DNA from: Mytilinidion resinicola
Taxonomy: Eukaryota; Ascomycota; Dothideomycetes; Mytilinidiales; Mytilinidiaceae
Reading direction: 5' to 3'
Assembly: GCF_010093595.1 (NCBI RefSeq)
Contig: NW_022985437.1
Span: 2,078,697 to 2,142,696, forward strand
Length of the DNA stretch: 64,000 nt
Every line of letters begins with the position of its first letter. Position 1 is the stretch's first letter. The translations under genes and the position numbers were made by a program. Positions 43,186 through 55,962 of this stretch are shown in pieces. Below the pieces are notes generated by a model. The model saw only the letters and a list, made by a program, of their open reading frames with translations. It did no database searches and was not told the origin of the DNA.

Positions 43186-44427
43186 TTCGACGCGGAGGTG
43201 TCGATCGAGATTCCGTTGCGCGGGTGTTGTGAGGATGGTGCCCTAAAGAGTGTTATGTAGCAGCGGTGTGCGGTGGAAAATGCTAGTACGAAGTGAAGGT
43301 CAGGAACGCTAGGACACGCCATCACGGGAGTTGAGTCTCGGCTGGGCGGGAATCAGTGGCTCACAAATTTGGTGAGTGAAGGCAGGTGTGAGGGATTCGG
43401 GAAGGCACGTCTGGTGAGTGCCCTTGGCGTCGCTGAGCGCCGAGCCTGGAACCATGGGTGAGATACGGACTAACATGAAGGCGCGACATCATGTCCTGAT
43501 ATTTGAAATCTGACAGGAGCAAACTGAGAAGCGACAAATGAGCGTGCACAAACCTCCGGAGGCACTATAGGTGGTGATCCTGGATGGAGAGGGAACGAGC
43601 CCGGTGTACTCGTATGCGAGGTTTAGGTGAATTGAGAAGATGGCTAGGCTATGCATCTACCCAATACAGGCGCCGAAGCAGTCGAGTCAGGCCAGAAGAA
43701 TCCATCGGGGTTCTTCGAACGTTTGCGGCTTGCTGCGCTGACCGGGAGCTTGTGTGTCGTCAACGCACCATTCCGTGCCGTGCCGTAATTGCTTTTGCGT
43801 CGCTGGGAACGGGAAACAAAATCAGCGTTGAGGGGCCTTTGAAGGATGTCGAAACGAGGTGAAATAGGTTAGAGAGACACTTACGGGAAGCTAGGACATG
43901 CAATCGGCAACGGGCGTCGTGCATGTAAAGAAGGCGGGTTTTGGTCGACAGCATAATACGTGCAGAAAGTGGGCTATCAAGGTAGCAAGTGTAAGAGAGA
44001 TTGGGTGTAGGATCGAGAGTAGCCTGGCTGATGATACAGAGAACAGAAACAAAACAGTCAATGTATAATCGAGAAAGACGGAGAGCCGTGTCGTTGCTCT
44101 GGATACCACGCCATCCTGCAAACGACCCACCTGCACCGGGCCAAGACATTACGTGAGCATCAGAAGCTTATTTTACTAGAATTCACATCACACAGGTAAA
44201 GAATTGTGAATACTCGCCATGCGGAGGTCCTTTTCATCAGAAGCTATAAGTACAGACATGGCTACCAGAGTTTGAGTGCGTCCATCATCGTGTGCGCACG
44301 AAATCCACAATCGTCTCCTGACGAGCTCTGAAGCTGCTTGAGACAGCAGACCGCCATGCCAAATGATCCGAACTCCCTCCAAATGCAACACAAAACGCTT
44401 CGTCAATTGTGACTGTACAGAAAGAAA
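43186..44427. other. Intergenic region, no gene seen
   Basis: A 1.2-kb stretch between two minus-strand genes: the promoter side of the F-box-like gene and the 3' side of the GATA factor. Small frames on both strands have no recognisable content. Confidence 0.55.
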
Positions 44428-47400
44428 TTATGCATCAGTAATCGCTTGGGCGTTATTCGTGGCTTGCTCATCCTCGGACTTTTTTCCTGTGCCCGCAACT
44501 TCTTCAATCATCGCAGATAGATCTAATCGATCTTGTCCCTTTGACCCCACTCCCTGTCCTTGATCAGTATCTTGCTGGGTGGAATCACTGCTTCCAAATA
44601 TCGATGTCCCATCCCATAAGCCATGTGTAGACGTAGCCGGATCCTCATAAAGTGAGAATAGGCCTCCCGGTGGTGAGCTGGGCATAGGGAGATCGCTGCT
44701 GAGGAAGTCGTCATTGGTCCAGTCAGTGAATTGGATGGCGCTTGAACTCCTTCCTGGCGTGTCGAAAATCCCAAGATCAGAATAATCAACGGACTGTAGC
44801 TGCAAAGGCGATGACCCAGCGATGCCTCCAGACATGATTGCATTCAGTTGAGCTGTAAAGGGAGTCAAGGGTGCTAGTGCCCCGACTCGTGCACCACGAG
44901 AAGGTGTCGTTAAGATCGCCGTGTTGTTCTGGCTACGCCTTGGTGTCCCGGACTGCCTTCCCGATTTAGGGGTGGGTGTCTTCAGGAGATCTGAGAACAA
45001 ATGTCCATTTTTGGGAGTTCCGTGAATTTCGTGATCCATCTCCTCGAACAGATGGGCAAGATCATCGTGCTCGTCCGGCAGCGGCGGGCAGTTCTCTTTG
45101 TCAAAATCTTCCGCATTGTCTAGCTCAAGGCCTGGTGCGACGGATTCCTCTGTAGGATTAGAGGTCACGTCCCTCGGCGTTGGTGACGTTGTATCGGGAC
45201 AATCGTTCAATGTCCTGATTTCGCCTTCCTTCCGGGGAGATGGAAAAAGAACACGTCTCGTCGGGCTAGGAGTGAGATCTGATTCCAAATCGATCGGACT
45301 ATGCTTAGTCCCGTGAAATCTGACGGGGCTGGACTGGATGGCTCTCAGCAACGCAGCTTCTGCGACAGCAGCATCCATCTGATTCGAGGCGCCAGATTCA
45401 TCAGCAGGCCCATTATTTTCCATCGTTCCATCTAAAGAAGTCGGGATAATGCTTCCTGGGACATCGATCGTTTTTGCAGGGGGCTGAGAGGGCAAGGCCT
45501 GAACGCCATCGCTTGGTGTAATTGAGTCCGTGAATCCTGTCGAAAAAGGCTCCTGTATGGCATCAGACATGATCGCATCCTGATCTTGAGATTTCTTGTC
45601 CTGGTTGCCCCTGTTGGGCCTGTTCCTCTTCCTCTTGGGTTTGTTCGCGGGATCCACAGCTTGTTTCGTCCATATCTCCTGCGGGCGCATGCTGCCCCTC
45701 TTGTTGAACCATAGCCCACAAGGGTTACAGAGCATCAGTACTTCGAAGCCCTTCAGATCCTGCTCGTCTACTGATATAGACTGCTTGAAGATACGGTATT
45801 TAGACTGTGTGTCTTCGCCTTCCCCTGCGTCCAGCATCTCGAAGCCAACGATGCCCTCTTTGGCAGCTGAAGCAAGGCTATGGTCTTCTGGAGAGCCGTT
45901 CTCTGTTCTGGCGTAGGCCTTCCGCCAGGTGGAGGTTTCTATCTCCCCACAGTTACTGCAAAATTGGGGCATAAGCCCGGCCGCAATCGCAGACGCCGCT
46001 TTCTCCTGGATGTTCTTCTTGCGTGACCGCCCAGTACCACTGCGAGGTAGTGCTGTACCACATTCCTCGCCTGGAAACGGCGTGGGTACGTCAGATAGCG
46101 TTTGGCTGCCAGACCAAGTCTGAGAGCGGGGCAAAGTTCTTCCTTTAGTTGGACGAGACCTTTTTCGTGATGGCGGAGCGGGATTTTCGGGCTGTACAAC
46201 GTTCTCGGATCGAGACGAGTTTTGGAATTTAGAATGATTTTCAAATTGAACACAGCTTTCGGATCGAGGGTGACCTTGTGGGTTAACTGGACCAAGCAGC
46301 TGAGGGCTAGGAGGATTTTCGGCAGAGGCCGATTGTATCAACGCGGTGACGAGTTGGTCTTCCATGGACGATGGATTCGGTACATGGCTGTGCTCCATAG
46401 TAGGCGGCGTTGGTGCACTACCACGATTCGTACTTGCAGAGGTTTCGGAGTCGCCGGTCAATGAATTGTTGCGATTAGTCGGAAATGGTTTGGGCAATGG
46501 CTCCGCGGGTCCAAAGGTGTCCTCCTGCCAAGGATGATGTGAGAAAGTCCGATCATTCCTGTTATGTCCCACCAGACGAGCTTGATGAGATACCTCACTA
46601 TCGTGTCTCGTTCTGCCGACTTCGTCTTCCCGATCTATTATGTTGTCGCTTACAAAACCAGAATCAGCCGGATAGGGGAGGGTTGGCAGTCCAGGGCTCG
46701 AAGGGGCAGGCGAATTGTGGCCCTGTGGCAAAAGTGGAGGGGAAGAAGGAAACTCCATGGGTGTCTCGCCAGAGCTACCGCCTTGATCCTCATCTGCCGA
46801 GTCGACAGCGTCGGAGTACGGACTATTACCGGCGTATGGTGAGACATATCGAGTATGCTGGTTGCCTAGCGACCCACGCCTCAAAGCACTTGGTAGTGTT
46901 GGGCGACCATGACGCAAGTGCGTAGGGTTGCTTTCTCCCGGACGAGGGGTGGGTGCGCGAGGTGGTGGTTCTATGGAGTTCGCTATGCTGGAAGGATAGG
47001 ATGGAATGGGGCGATGGAGCCGAACCGATGCAGCTGTACTGGCAGTAACACGGAGCGAGTCACTAGCGATACCAAAGGATGATCTGCCTGGTCGCGACAC
47101 CTTTGTGATGCGTGCTCGTTTCTTAGCAGGCCCGTCATCGGTTTGTTCTTGTTGGATTTCGGAATGGTAAGATTGTTGCCGCGACAATGGCGGTCTTTCG
47201 CTCCTAATCGATGCCCTGGAGACTGGTCGAGATCCAGCTTCTTGAGTGATTTGTTGAAGAGCAGAGCAAGACTGCATGCTCGGGGTCGGACTCCCTGCTC
47301 TGCTGCCTAGAGCACTATATGACTCTTCATCTCGGTATGAATACCCGTTACACCTCCCATCATCACTCGGAGATATGGTTCGCGTGAGCATCTGGTGTAT

Positions 47401-48253
47401 GGATTCCACGCCTCCCATGTTGATTCGTTGGTCTGGTTGTGGTGGGGAAGTAGCGCCTTGTCCGGCCAGTTTCCCAATACCCGGATTAGCCTTAAGAAAC
47501 TCTACCCAGGAATTGTAATCGAACCCTTCCGGCAGTATCTTGCTCAGGCTCCGATACTTTTCCATATTTTCAACATATTCGCTTTGCAGGCACGTAGGGA
47601 CAGGCACTAGTTTGAGCTTCACCTCCAGAGTCTCCTTGATACCATTGGAAAACAAGCCTAGTAAGTTTTTGCAGACGCGACCTGTCACCATGGTATTCGA
47701 TTGGTTTGCTGGGGCGTTCGGAGTGGATGATGTCGATGCCAGAATCCAAGAAAGCATGCCTTGGCCAACGAGGGGGTTCTCATATTCGGAGAAGTCGTAG
47801 GCATACACCGTGTAGTCATGTCCGAGCTTTGCAACCAATTCGGGGCTGTATAGCGTGTATGATCAGCAGTGTTCGGAGGGTGATACCGCATTTGATGAAG
47901 CGGGTTTATATCTACTAGCTGCCTACCTAGCCGTGACTATAGCCTGAATACAAGTTTTCAGTTCTATGACCCCAACTTGGGTGTTCTCATCGAGAGAAAC
48001 TGTCGGAATGTTCAACGCGCTGGGTAGCCGCGCGAGGCAGTTCGATTGGTTCTGGTCGTCGAACGTGTAAAGGACTTTGACTATGGTGGCCACCAGAGTC
48101 AGTGGTATTCACATAGCTAGGGTAGAGCAGACTCTGACCTCGCATCAATCGTCGGGGTATGTCGTCGGCGGCATCTTCATCTTCATCGAAACCAATCGAC
48201 GGCGGCATCGGCTGAGGCGTTTCATGCCCTCGAAGTGAGGACGGAGAGGACAT
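44428..48253 (-). CDS. Spt21/Ams2-type GATA-like transcription factor
   Basis: Three exons start at ATG 48253 (MSSPSSLRGHETPQ). Splicing joins RRLMR to VKVLYTFDDQNQSNCLARLP and then ELKTCIQAIVTAS to PELVAKLGHDYTVYAYDFSEYE. This N-terminal module matches Spt21, a regulator of histone-gene transcription. A long Ser/Pro-rich region with basic patches (PAKKRARITK) follows. Around residue 750 lies the GATA-like finger: CSNCGEIETSTWRKAY, a loop of about 60 residues, then CNPCGLWFNKRG. The same combination and long loop occur in fission yeast Ams2, a cell-cycle-regulated GATA factor for core histone genes and CENP-A loading. Nuclear. The last exon alone encodes about 1136 residues without interruption. 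Confidence 0.9.
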
Positions 48254-49095
48254 GGCCGGTGGTGGGTGTTGAGGACGGCCAGTGTGAGGTGTGTAAGGTC
48301 GTGGAGGGCCGTGGTGGAGGATACGCGGCACTATATGTCAAAGCGGGAGGCTGGCATGGACATCGCGAGTCGGCGCGTCCAGGGCAGATATCGCGATGCA
48401 ACAGGTGAAAGCGCGTAGGTTCGCGAGCAATTGGGTGTCTGTCTAGAAGCGTCTAGGTTTGCTGAAGCTCGAGGCGTGTTTTCGGGGCGAGAAGTGCGGT
48501 AATTGGCGTGTTGTGTCTCTGTCGGTTTGCGGGCGTGAGAGCATCACGATCCGTCGTCAAATGGCCCGTGAGCACGTGCCATCACGCTAGCGGATACGCT
48601 AGGCGGGAAAAAAAGTGGCACGACTCTAGCAGTTCAACACCGTCTGAGGTGGCCCAGGAGCTCTCAGGCTTGCCAAAGCTGGTATTCCTTGATAACAATA
48701 ACATAGGGGAGAAGCTCATCCGGTGCTAAACAAGTGTACACAAGCACCGAAACATGTGTATATACCTCACGGATTCGTGGACTGCCACTTTCTGTTAACA
48801 CTCATCCACCACGCTGTCTCATAGGTGCACCTGTCTAGCACTGCTTGAAGTGCTTTAGCGAATTTCCGCATAGTCCAGAGTGAAGAGCTTTTATCCCGTT
48901 TAGATGTTTGAAAATGCATTGAAGCACCCCAAGCAGTGGTGCACCTCCATACGCACAGGTATTCTAGAGTGCCACATTTATGATACCCCGCGTGGCGGAA
49001 TAACGTTTCTGCGGGCGCCGCAAACCTTGTTCAACTGGCCACCCGCTTCACCTCGAGCTCTATCCACAACACCTGCAACTGCCAACACGCTCGAC
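48254..49095. other. Divergent promoter region with a 31-bp repeat copy
   Basis: An 842-bp gap between divergent Spt21/Ams2 and Sm D2 genes. It holds copy B of the dispersed repeat (48627-48657) and a CACGTG near 48573. No gene seen. Confidence 0.55.
48627..48657 (+). repeat. 31-bp dispersed repeat, copy B
   Basis: Matches 1395-1425 at 28 of 31 positions, same orientation. Similarity falls away on both sides. Confidence 0.55.
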
Positions 49096-49793
49096 ATGGC
49101 GGACAAAATTCAGTAGGTCTCTAAGCCATTCAATTCTTTAGATCTATTGCTAATCGAGTACAGGGAACTACTCAACAAGCCGCGCGCTGACCTCACGTAC
49201 GTCCACCTCAGTAGCTGCCTGGACATGAGAGACTTCATATCGATCGGTAGCAACATGCTGACTCTAGAGACAGCGAGTACGAGATCCAACAACTAGAAGA
49301 ACACGAGTTCAGCTCGGGGCCCCTCTCCATCCTCCAGACGGCGGTGCGATCGCGCACCCAGGTCCTGATATCTTGCCGCAACAACCGCAAGCTCCTCGCG
49401 CGAGTGAAGGCCTTCGACCGACACTGCAATATGGTTCTGGAGAACGTGAAGGAGATGTGGACTGAGCATCCTAAGCTCTCAACGGGCAAAAAGGGAAGGG
49501 CGGTCAACAAGGACAGGTTCATCAGCAAAATGTAGGTCATTCTCGGTCTCGATTTTCACCCTACCTTCAACCCCTTCCCCCCGGCTTCCAACCCCAGGAG
49601 GCATGTGCTAGTGAGATTGAGGCGGAGGGAGTGCGGTGCTAAGGATGGATTCTGAGAAGTGGGTGTGTGAATGGGGAGCGGAGAGGGAACATGGAAATCG
49701 AGGATGAGGGGGACATCCAGCACAACGCGCACATAATTAACACTGCACAGGTTCCTTCGCGGAGATTCGGTCATCTTGGTCTTGTTGAGTTGA
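49096..49793 (+). CDS. smd2: Small nuclear ribonucleoprotein Sm D2
   Basis: Four exons start at ATG 49096. MADKI-Q is joined to [10 protein letters not shown], then [21 protein letters not shown]; a final tiny exon, 49751-49793, adds [13 protein letters not shown] after a 219-nt intron (about 49532-49750). The Sm1 motif spans [37 protein letters not shown] and the Sm2 motif is the last exon ([11 protein letters not shown]). The total of about 117 residues is the normal size. Sm D2 is part of the heptameric Sm ring on spliceosomal snRNAs. The unsplit frame would end at SKM and miss the entire Sm2 strand, so the last exon is easily overlooked. Confidence 0.96.
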
Positions 49794-50097
49794 ACTGGAG
49801 GTGGATATCAGGCGGGGTTCATTCGGCTTCCTTGGGTCCAAATACAGCGGATTGGCGTTCGGGGCTGAGAAGCAGCCATACTACAGATGACGTAGTCACC
49901 AAATCAGGGTCATGATTTCTACTTCTTCACGCTCTCAGCACCGGCCGTTGCTCCTAAATGAATGGTAACAAGCAAGGCTCTAATCGGGCAAAATTGCTTC
50001 TGGGGCGTCTACGAGGAAAGAAAGAGTCTTTGAGACACTGATGTTACATATTCATGGCCTGCAGTATGCAGTACGAGATTCGACCCACTCCCGAAGA
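49794..50097. other. Convergent 3' intergenic region
   Basis: A 304-bp gap between convergent Sm D2 and dihydroxyacetone kinase genes. Nothing recognised. Confidence 0.6.
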
Positions 50098-52099
50098 TCA
50101 ATCAAATCCTTCGCTAAGCCCGATCAATAGCTCCGCTAGTCCATGTGCCCCTGGATCGGGAACTCCCTGCCATCCTTCACCTCCCACGTATACCGTCCGG
50201 CCCAGGCTGGCTCTCATACCTCGCGTTCCTTTTGCTCCAGCCTCAGCAGCCTGTGCAGAGGACTTGATATCCCCTGTTTTTGATAGCGTCCCCACGAAAG
50301 GATACAACGCGTCTATCAGAGTCCGGTCGCCTGGCCGTGCCGGTGTATATTTGTTGAGTGCCTCGAGAGACGATTCCAAAGCTTTACTCCATATTTGCAC
50401 GTCGACGGGTGCGGGAGATGATGGAGACTGCACCCGGAGGCCGTGTGCGAGCGCGTTTAGGAAGATTGCGTAAATTGCCCCCGATGTCCCATCCATACTG
50501 GTTTCCACGACCTGGATGATGTTATGGAGGAACAACGCGGCATCGTCTGTCTTCTTTGCCCGCTCCAGCATTTTCAGAATAGCTTTCTTTCCGTCAGCTA
50601 GCATTCCATCATTAGTACAAAAACACTGACCTTCAGCTCCTCGTTTCAAGCCTATTCCGCAATCGCCGTCGCCAACAATCGTGTCATAGTTGGTCACATC
50701 TGGCTCCGCCGCAATGACTTTTTCCAATGCAGATGTTACGACCTTTTTGGCCAGGACAGGGTCCACTAAACACCACTCAGCAGCTAAAAAGACACCAGGA
50801 ATACCGGTTCAAACTTACATCTAAGGTTACTTGGCTGGAAGTCATCAGAGTCTCCATCGTCTTCCCCTCGTGTCGCAGTGGAATTCGCGTTCCATGTCTC
50901 TGGCGAAACTGCTGCTGACCAACCGGTGGCCTCTGTTGGGGCGTCCAGCAACTCCAGCATAGACTTTCCGTTGCCCAATCCCGTGTCGCGTATCTTCAGG
51001 AGACTAATGCTGAATCCTAGACCATTGAGACTCGTCATGTACGTTCCAGAGAGGATCCGCACCGGCCGAATCTTCCAATCCTTCGCCAGTTGTTCGACCA
51101 CCTCATTCACGATACCTCCCAGCTCAAGCGGGCTCACCCCTCCCAAATTGTTTACCAGAAGCACCGTCTCCTCGCCCTCTGGGATCTGCAAAAAACTGCG
51201 ATCCTCATCCTCCGCATCCAGCATATGCGCCAGCATTGTCTTCACTAGCTCCGGCAACGTTTCCGCCCTCCGCTCCGAGCCCGGCTCATTATGAATCCCC
51301 ATCCCAATCTCCACCTCCCCCTCCTTCAAATCCTCCTCGCCTGCCTCCGCCACGCTCCGGCCCGGCACATGCACATGCGACAAGCTCGCCCCAATACTCA
51401 CCAAATTCCCCGCCACCAGCTTCGCCGCCTGATACACCTCTTCCAACCCGGCTCCCTGCGCCGCCAACGCCCCCGCAATCTTCTGCACCAGCACCGTCCC
51501 CGCGATGCCTCTGCGTCCGACTTTCCCGCCCACCTTTCGCCCAACGCCCACATCGTCGCCCACAACCACCATCTCCACTCTCACCCCCGCGGCGTTCGCT
51601 TTCTCAACCGCCATCCCGAAGTTCAGCACGTCGCCCGTGTAGTTCATCACCACGACGAGCACGCCCTGCTCGCTCTCCACGCGTCGCGAGATACATCGTC
51701 GGACCTGCTCCGCGCTGGGCGACGCGAAGATGGTGCCTGCAACGGCGGCAGCGAGGAGGCCGCGGCCTACAAAGGAGGCGAAGGAGGGCTCGTGGCCGCT
51801 GCCGCCGCCGGAGATGACGCTGACGGTCGGTGTGGAGGGCGTTGAGGAGGGGCGGCGGTAGACGGTTTTGTTGGCGGCGTCGAGGGCCAGGGAGGGGTTG
51901 GTGAGGGTGCAGGCGTGCAGGGCGGTGGCGACGAGGTGGGTTGGGTCGGTTAGGAAGTGGGCAGCTGTGTTTGGACTGCGGTTAGACAACTATACAGAAT
52001 GCTTCTAGGGGAAGTGTATTGTTGTTATGACTGGAGAGGATGCTTGGGGGGATTGGCGGGGGGATTGGAGAACGTTGGGTATATATACGGACCTGACAT
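50098..52099 (-). CDS. dak1: Dihydroxyacetone kinase (DhaK-DhaL type)
   Basis: Start at ATG 52099; a tiny first exon (MS) joins AAHFLTDPTHLVATAL. The DhaK domain contains SVISGGGSGHEPSFASFVG, MNYTGDVLNFGMA and GMGIHNEPGS, whose His forms the covalent hemiaminal with dihydroxyacetone. After an intron near 50767-50822 comes the DhaL domain with DTIVGDGDCGIGLKRGAEG, the Asp cluster that binds Mg-ATP, and later DGTSGAIYAIFLNAL and RPGDRTLIDAL. The enzyme phosphorylates dihydroxyacetone (and glyceraldehyde) with ATP in glycerol catabolism and dihydroxyacetone detoxification. About 610 residues; all motifs intact. GC-rich with long open antisense frames that are shadows. Confidence 0.95.
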
Positions 52100-53229
52100 G
52101 TTGATCAGGAAGTGCAATTGCAGTTCGATGTTATTCGGGAAGAAGAGCTCATTGCTGGGTCATTGTCTTCGGAGGGGCTTTGCTCCATTAAAACGGCGGG
52201 AGAAAGGGAGCTTCTTTTTGTACGAGTGCAGTGACGCCAAAACACCCCTCGTCACACGGAGGGCGGGGTCGCGGGGTAAGGTCTCGGCAGACCTGCCTAT
52301 GTTACCTAGGTATGCAAAGGCACCTGAATGAAATGCACATGATCAGAAGACTTTTAGTAGACGACATTTGTTTTTCAATATCTCCGCTAAATTGAAGCAC
52401 CCGCCCGGGTGTCTGTTTTGGGAAATGCCGTCTGTATACTTGACATGATGGTCGACCTCTTGATCAAGGATGCCTGGTATTTGTTGAATTTGCTCAAGAT
52501 GAATTTCATCGTTTCCACTTCATGATATGTACTCATTTGCTTATGAGGTTTGCAGGTTTGATATGTCTAGTCGTTTCCTAGTAGATTTTCTCTCTAGATA
52601 CCGAGAGCCGTATGTACATACGTAGCGAGAGAGTTCACCAATCCAATCGGATAATTCACTGGTTCACGTTTCAACTGTATTCGCCTCTGATTGTAGTCAC
52701 TTTGGCCTCGATCTTTCAACGAAACCGGAAATTTTCTGATCTCAAGTAGTAGAACTTTACGATCTGAGCTATCATTGCTTGTCTCATTCGGAACATGTCC
52801 GGGCACAGAAAGGGATATACAACTCATGCAACTTCAAAAGCATTGATAGCCCAAAGGCGTCCACGTCCTATATGAACCCTGCTTTTCCCTTTCGTCTTGC
52901 CAGATTATACACAAGTACAATATTCCCAATAGGTCATGCTTCATTCAGATCCAAGCAGTCGTTGGTGGATCATATGAAAAAAAGACATTAGGAACTCATG
53001 ATAAGCCCATACAACCAAGGCGATCCCACAAAATGGAACGCAACAGCGAACGCCGGTATGCAAGCCCTGGATATCCCATAGAGCAGATCCCACCCACATC
53101 ATGAACAAGGCAGCAGAAAAGGAACAGAACACATAACTGCCCCGCCCGTTGCAGCTCAATGAGCATTGATAATATATGTGCGAGACAGAAGCGCATCGAG
53201 TCGAGTTGATGGGGAAAAGGGAGGCGTGA
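52100..53229. other. Intergenic region, no gene seen
   Basis: A 1.1-kb gap between two minus-strand genes. It is AT-rich in the middle (52330-52560). No supported gene, RNA or repeat. Confidence 0.55.
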
Positions 53230-55962
53230 TTAACCTTCAACCCCCTCCACCTTCCTCAAAAACTCCTTCACACGTGCCAAATCAATTGTGTCACTCTCCT
53301 CGCTCTCAATCGCTGCAATCAGCGAGGTTAGTTTGGCGTCTACGTCTGCCACTGCGACGCCGGCGCACAGCGACACGACTTTCCGATACATAGTCCCCAG
53401 CTCGCCGTTCGTCTTCCTTAGCACTTTGCTGCGCCCAGCGAGAGCGATGTTGTTTTCGACATAAGCTTCCAATTTACTCCGGAGCACAGCCGTACTTGGT
53501 AAGCGGGAAAGGTAGATCTGCTGCTCGGGAGACATGGTAGACGCATCTAGCGGTAGCGGTGGGATTTTGAGGAATTCGGCTGACGATGACGGCGGAAGAT
53601 TCAAACTCCTGCTCGCGTTCTTCGCCGTCTCGGGCAGATCCTCAAGACGGATAGAGACGCCCACACCATGTTCGTCTGCGTCGCCCACGCGTACCTTGTT
53701 TGCGCCTTGTAAGCCCGAGGGGTCGGTGACGCTTAGGACGCGTCGCTGTGTGTCCAGCCAGCGCCGGAGGTTTAGGATTCGCTGCGAGCGGTCGGTCCGA
53801 GCGCGCAGATTCTGGCGGAGGGTGTCGAGGTGGAGCGATTCGGATTTCTGGAGCGCGGATTGTTGCGCTATAGATTCGTTCAAACGGTCGATGGCGTCTT
53901 GTTTTAATCGGGACTCTTGGTTGTATTGTGTTGATGCTTGCGAAAGGAACGATTGAAAGACTGCGGTGAAGGTCAGTGGCACAGTCTACTTGAAATTGTC
54001 GAAAGAGAGCTTTGCAATTGAGTGACAAATGACTTCAGGGAGCACTTACGTGGTAGCATCTCTCTGCTTGTTTCCTCGACTTTACTTAACGGTGCTTTGC
54101 TCTTGCTTGGCGAACTCATCTGGCTCATGGACGGGGCGTCTGCGCGTTCCAGTTCGCTTCCCACGCCAAAGTCAATGGGCCTCATGCCCTTGTAATTTGG
54201 TATCGTGGGGTCTGCTTGGACTTCCATCAATTGCGAAATGATGCTACGATTGCCGATGCGTGCTACAAGATTCAGAGCTGTGTTGCCACCCTTGTCTCTA
54301 GCATTAACCATTTCTTGCATGAATCTCATAAGGCCTATTGGCTTCATTGTTAAATTGCCGCTGCCGTCGAAAGAGTTGGACTGACTGTTTGAACCGGTAT
54401 TACTTCGGACGAGGTATTCTAGAAGCGCTTCGAGGTAGTACTTGCTCGACGCCGCGCGACCCTTGATCGCACATGTGACCGCAATATGATGGAGAATGGT
54501 ACGGCCTTGAGCATCTCTCAGTTCTATGAGAGGCGCTAATATTTCCAGCGTTTCCGGGAAGCTGTTGTGGTCGAGACTGTTGTTTACCAAAACAGCGCTC
54601 ATCAGCGGTGTTTGGCCAGCAGCGTTGCCCCTGAACATATTCGCGCCCTTGGAGACAAGGAGTCGCATGAGCGACACGCGAGCTAGGGTAGCAGCCCAGT
54701 GTAGTGCCGTATTTGCGGTATTGTCAATAGGCATGTCTAGATCCGAGCCGGAAAGCTCTTTGATGGCAGGATGGTTCGAGAAATCGGTACGAGACTGATC
54801 AGCAAAAAGGTCGGTCAACATGGCCTGCTTCAGTTCCGATCTTTCATCACTAGGCGGTGGGAGCGGAGCTAGAGCAGTAGGCACTTCCCCATTGGCGGTG
54901 GCCAGATGCTGCCCTGGCTGGTGGTAAACGAAAGAGTCATTAGGCTCGGTGGGCGATCCCTCGCGCATGGAGATTTCGGCCCCGTTTGGTTGGGCAAAGG
55001 AGTCCTCCTGGGATGGCCGCATTCTTTTCCGTGGCGGTTCCTGAGAGTCGGCAGGTCCGTCATAGTCTCCACTGTAGCGCTGAGTGGCATATGCCGAATC
55101 GCCAGTGCCATTTGCGCCAAAGCTGCGCTCAGAATTGAGGCTCGGAGCGCTCTGTTGACTTCCCCGGAAGGATTCTTGGCTGCCTACAGGTCCTTGTGAC
55201 GGCCTTCCCATGGATCTCCGCTGGGAGGAGCTTGAAGGTCGTGGTGCGGGAGAGTTCATCCTTGCAACTTTGTTCATAGCAGCCAGTGCGCTAGTTGCTG
55301 TCGAGGAGATGTTGGAGAAAAAGGTGCCGCCGACGTTCTGGCTGGAGTTGCGGCCATCCATGCTGGCTGTGTAGAATCTCTTCCGGTTTGCTGCCATGGC
55401 TTGCTCTTTCGTCGGCGTGTCGATCCCCTGGCCGGCGCTTCCGTCAGCGCTCATGTCGTAGTCCAGCAGCGGCCTTAGGATATCCTCGACTCCATATTGG
55501 CGGCAGAACTCCCTCCCGCGGCGGTAGTTTATCCAGGTACCTTGGTACTTCCCGTAGCCGCCTTGCACCTTTTCGTGTTCGCCGGTAAGGATTTCCTTTT
55601 CGAGAACTTTTGTGCGCTTGCCCTTGTCAACGCCGGCAACCTTCAGGATCTGGGTGGCATTCAGCCAGGAGTCGGAGCGCCGGCGCATGACGGCCACGCG
55701 GTTGATTTCCATTTCGTAGACGGAGACGCCCGAGTATACGGCCTAGGCAGCCCGATTAGCAAAGAATGGAGCGTGCGCGGGAGCGGCTTACGGTGTATAT
55801 CTGCGGCTTCTCCATGGGGTGGGTGTAGCCATTGGAGTCACCAAAACTCCTAAATGGCGAGGGTTGCACCATCATCTGGTGCGGCGAGTTGCTGTACATG
55901 GCGGACTGCGAGGGGGACGCCGAGGGGAACGAGGATGCCAAGGACGAGCGCGCAACTTGCAT
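53230..55962 (-). CDS. mbp1: MBF complex DNA-binding subunit, Mbp1/Res-type APSES factor
   Basis: I start it at ATG 55962 (MQVARSSLASSFPSASP); ATGs at 55899 and 55815 are alternatives. Exon 1 ends MEKPQIYT and joins AVYSGVSVYEMEINRVAVMRRR across an intron at about 55744-55791. The KilA-N/APSES domain follows: RSDSWLNATQILKVAGVDKGKRTKVLEKEI, GGYGKYQGTWI and FCRQYGVEDIL. A Ser-rich linker leads to ankyrin repeats (NTALHWAATLARVSLMRLL, GRTILHHIAVTC, NTALNLVARIGNRSIISQL). A short intron near 53973-54050 precedes the C-terminal coiled coil (QESRLKQDAIDRLNESIAQQ). Together with a Swi6-type partner this protein drives G1/S transcription through ACGCGT sites. Full length, about 850 residues. Confidence 0.95.

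Noticed and set aside
51236..51817. Long plus-strand proline-rich frames opposite dihydroxyacetone kinase
   Set aside because: They are antisense shadows of the GC-rich, well-conserved DhaK coding sequence.
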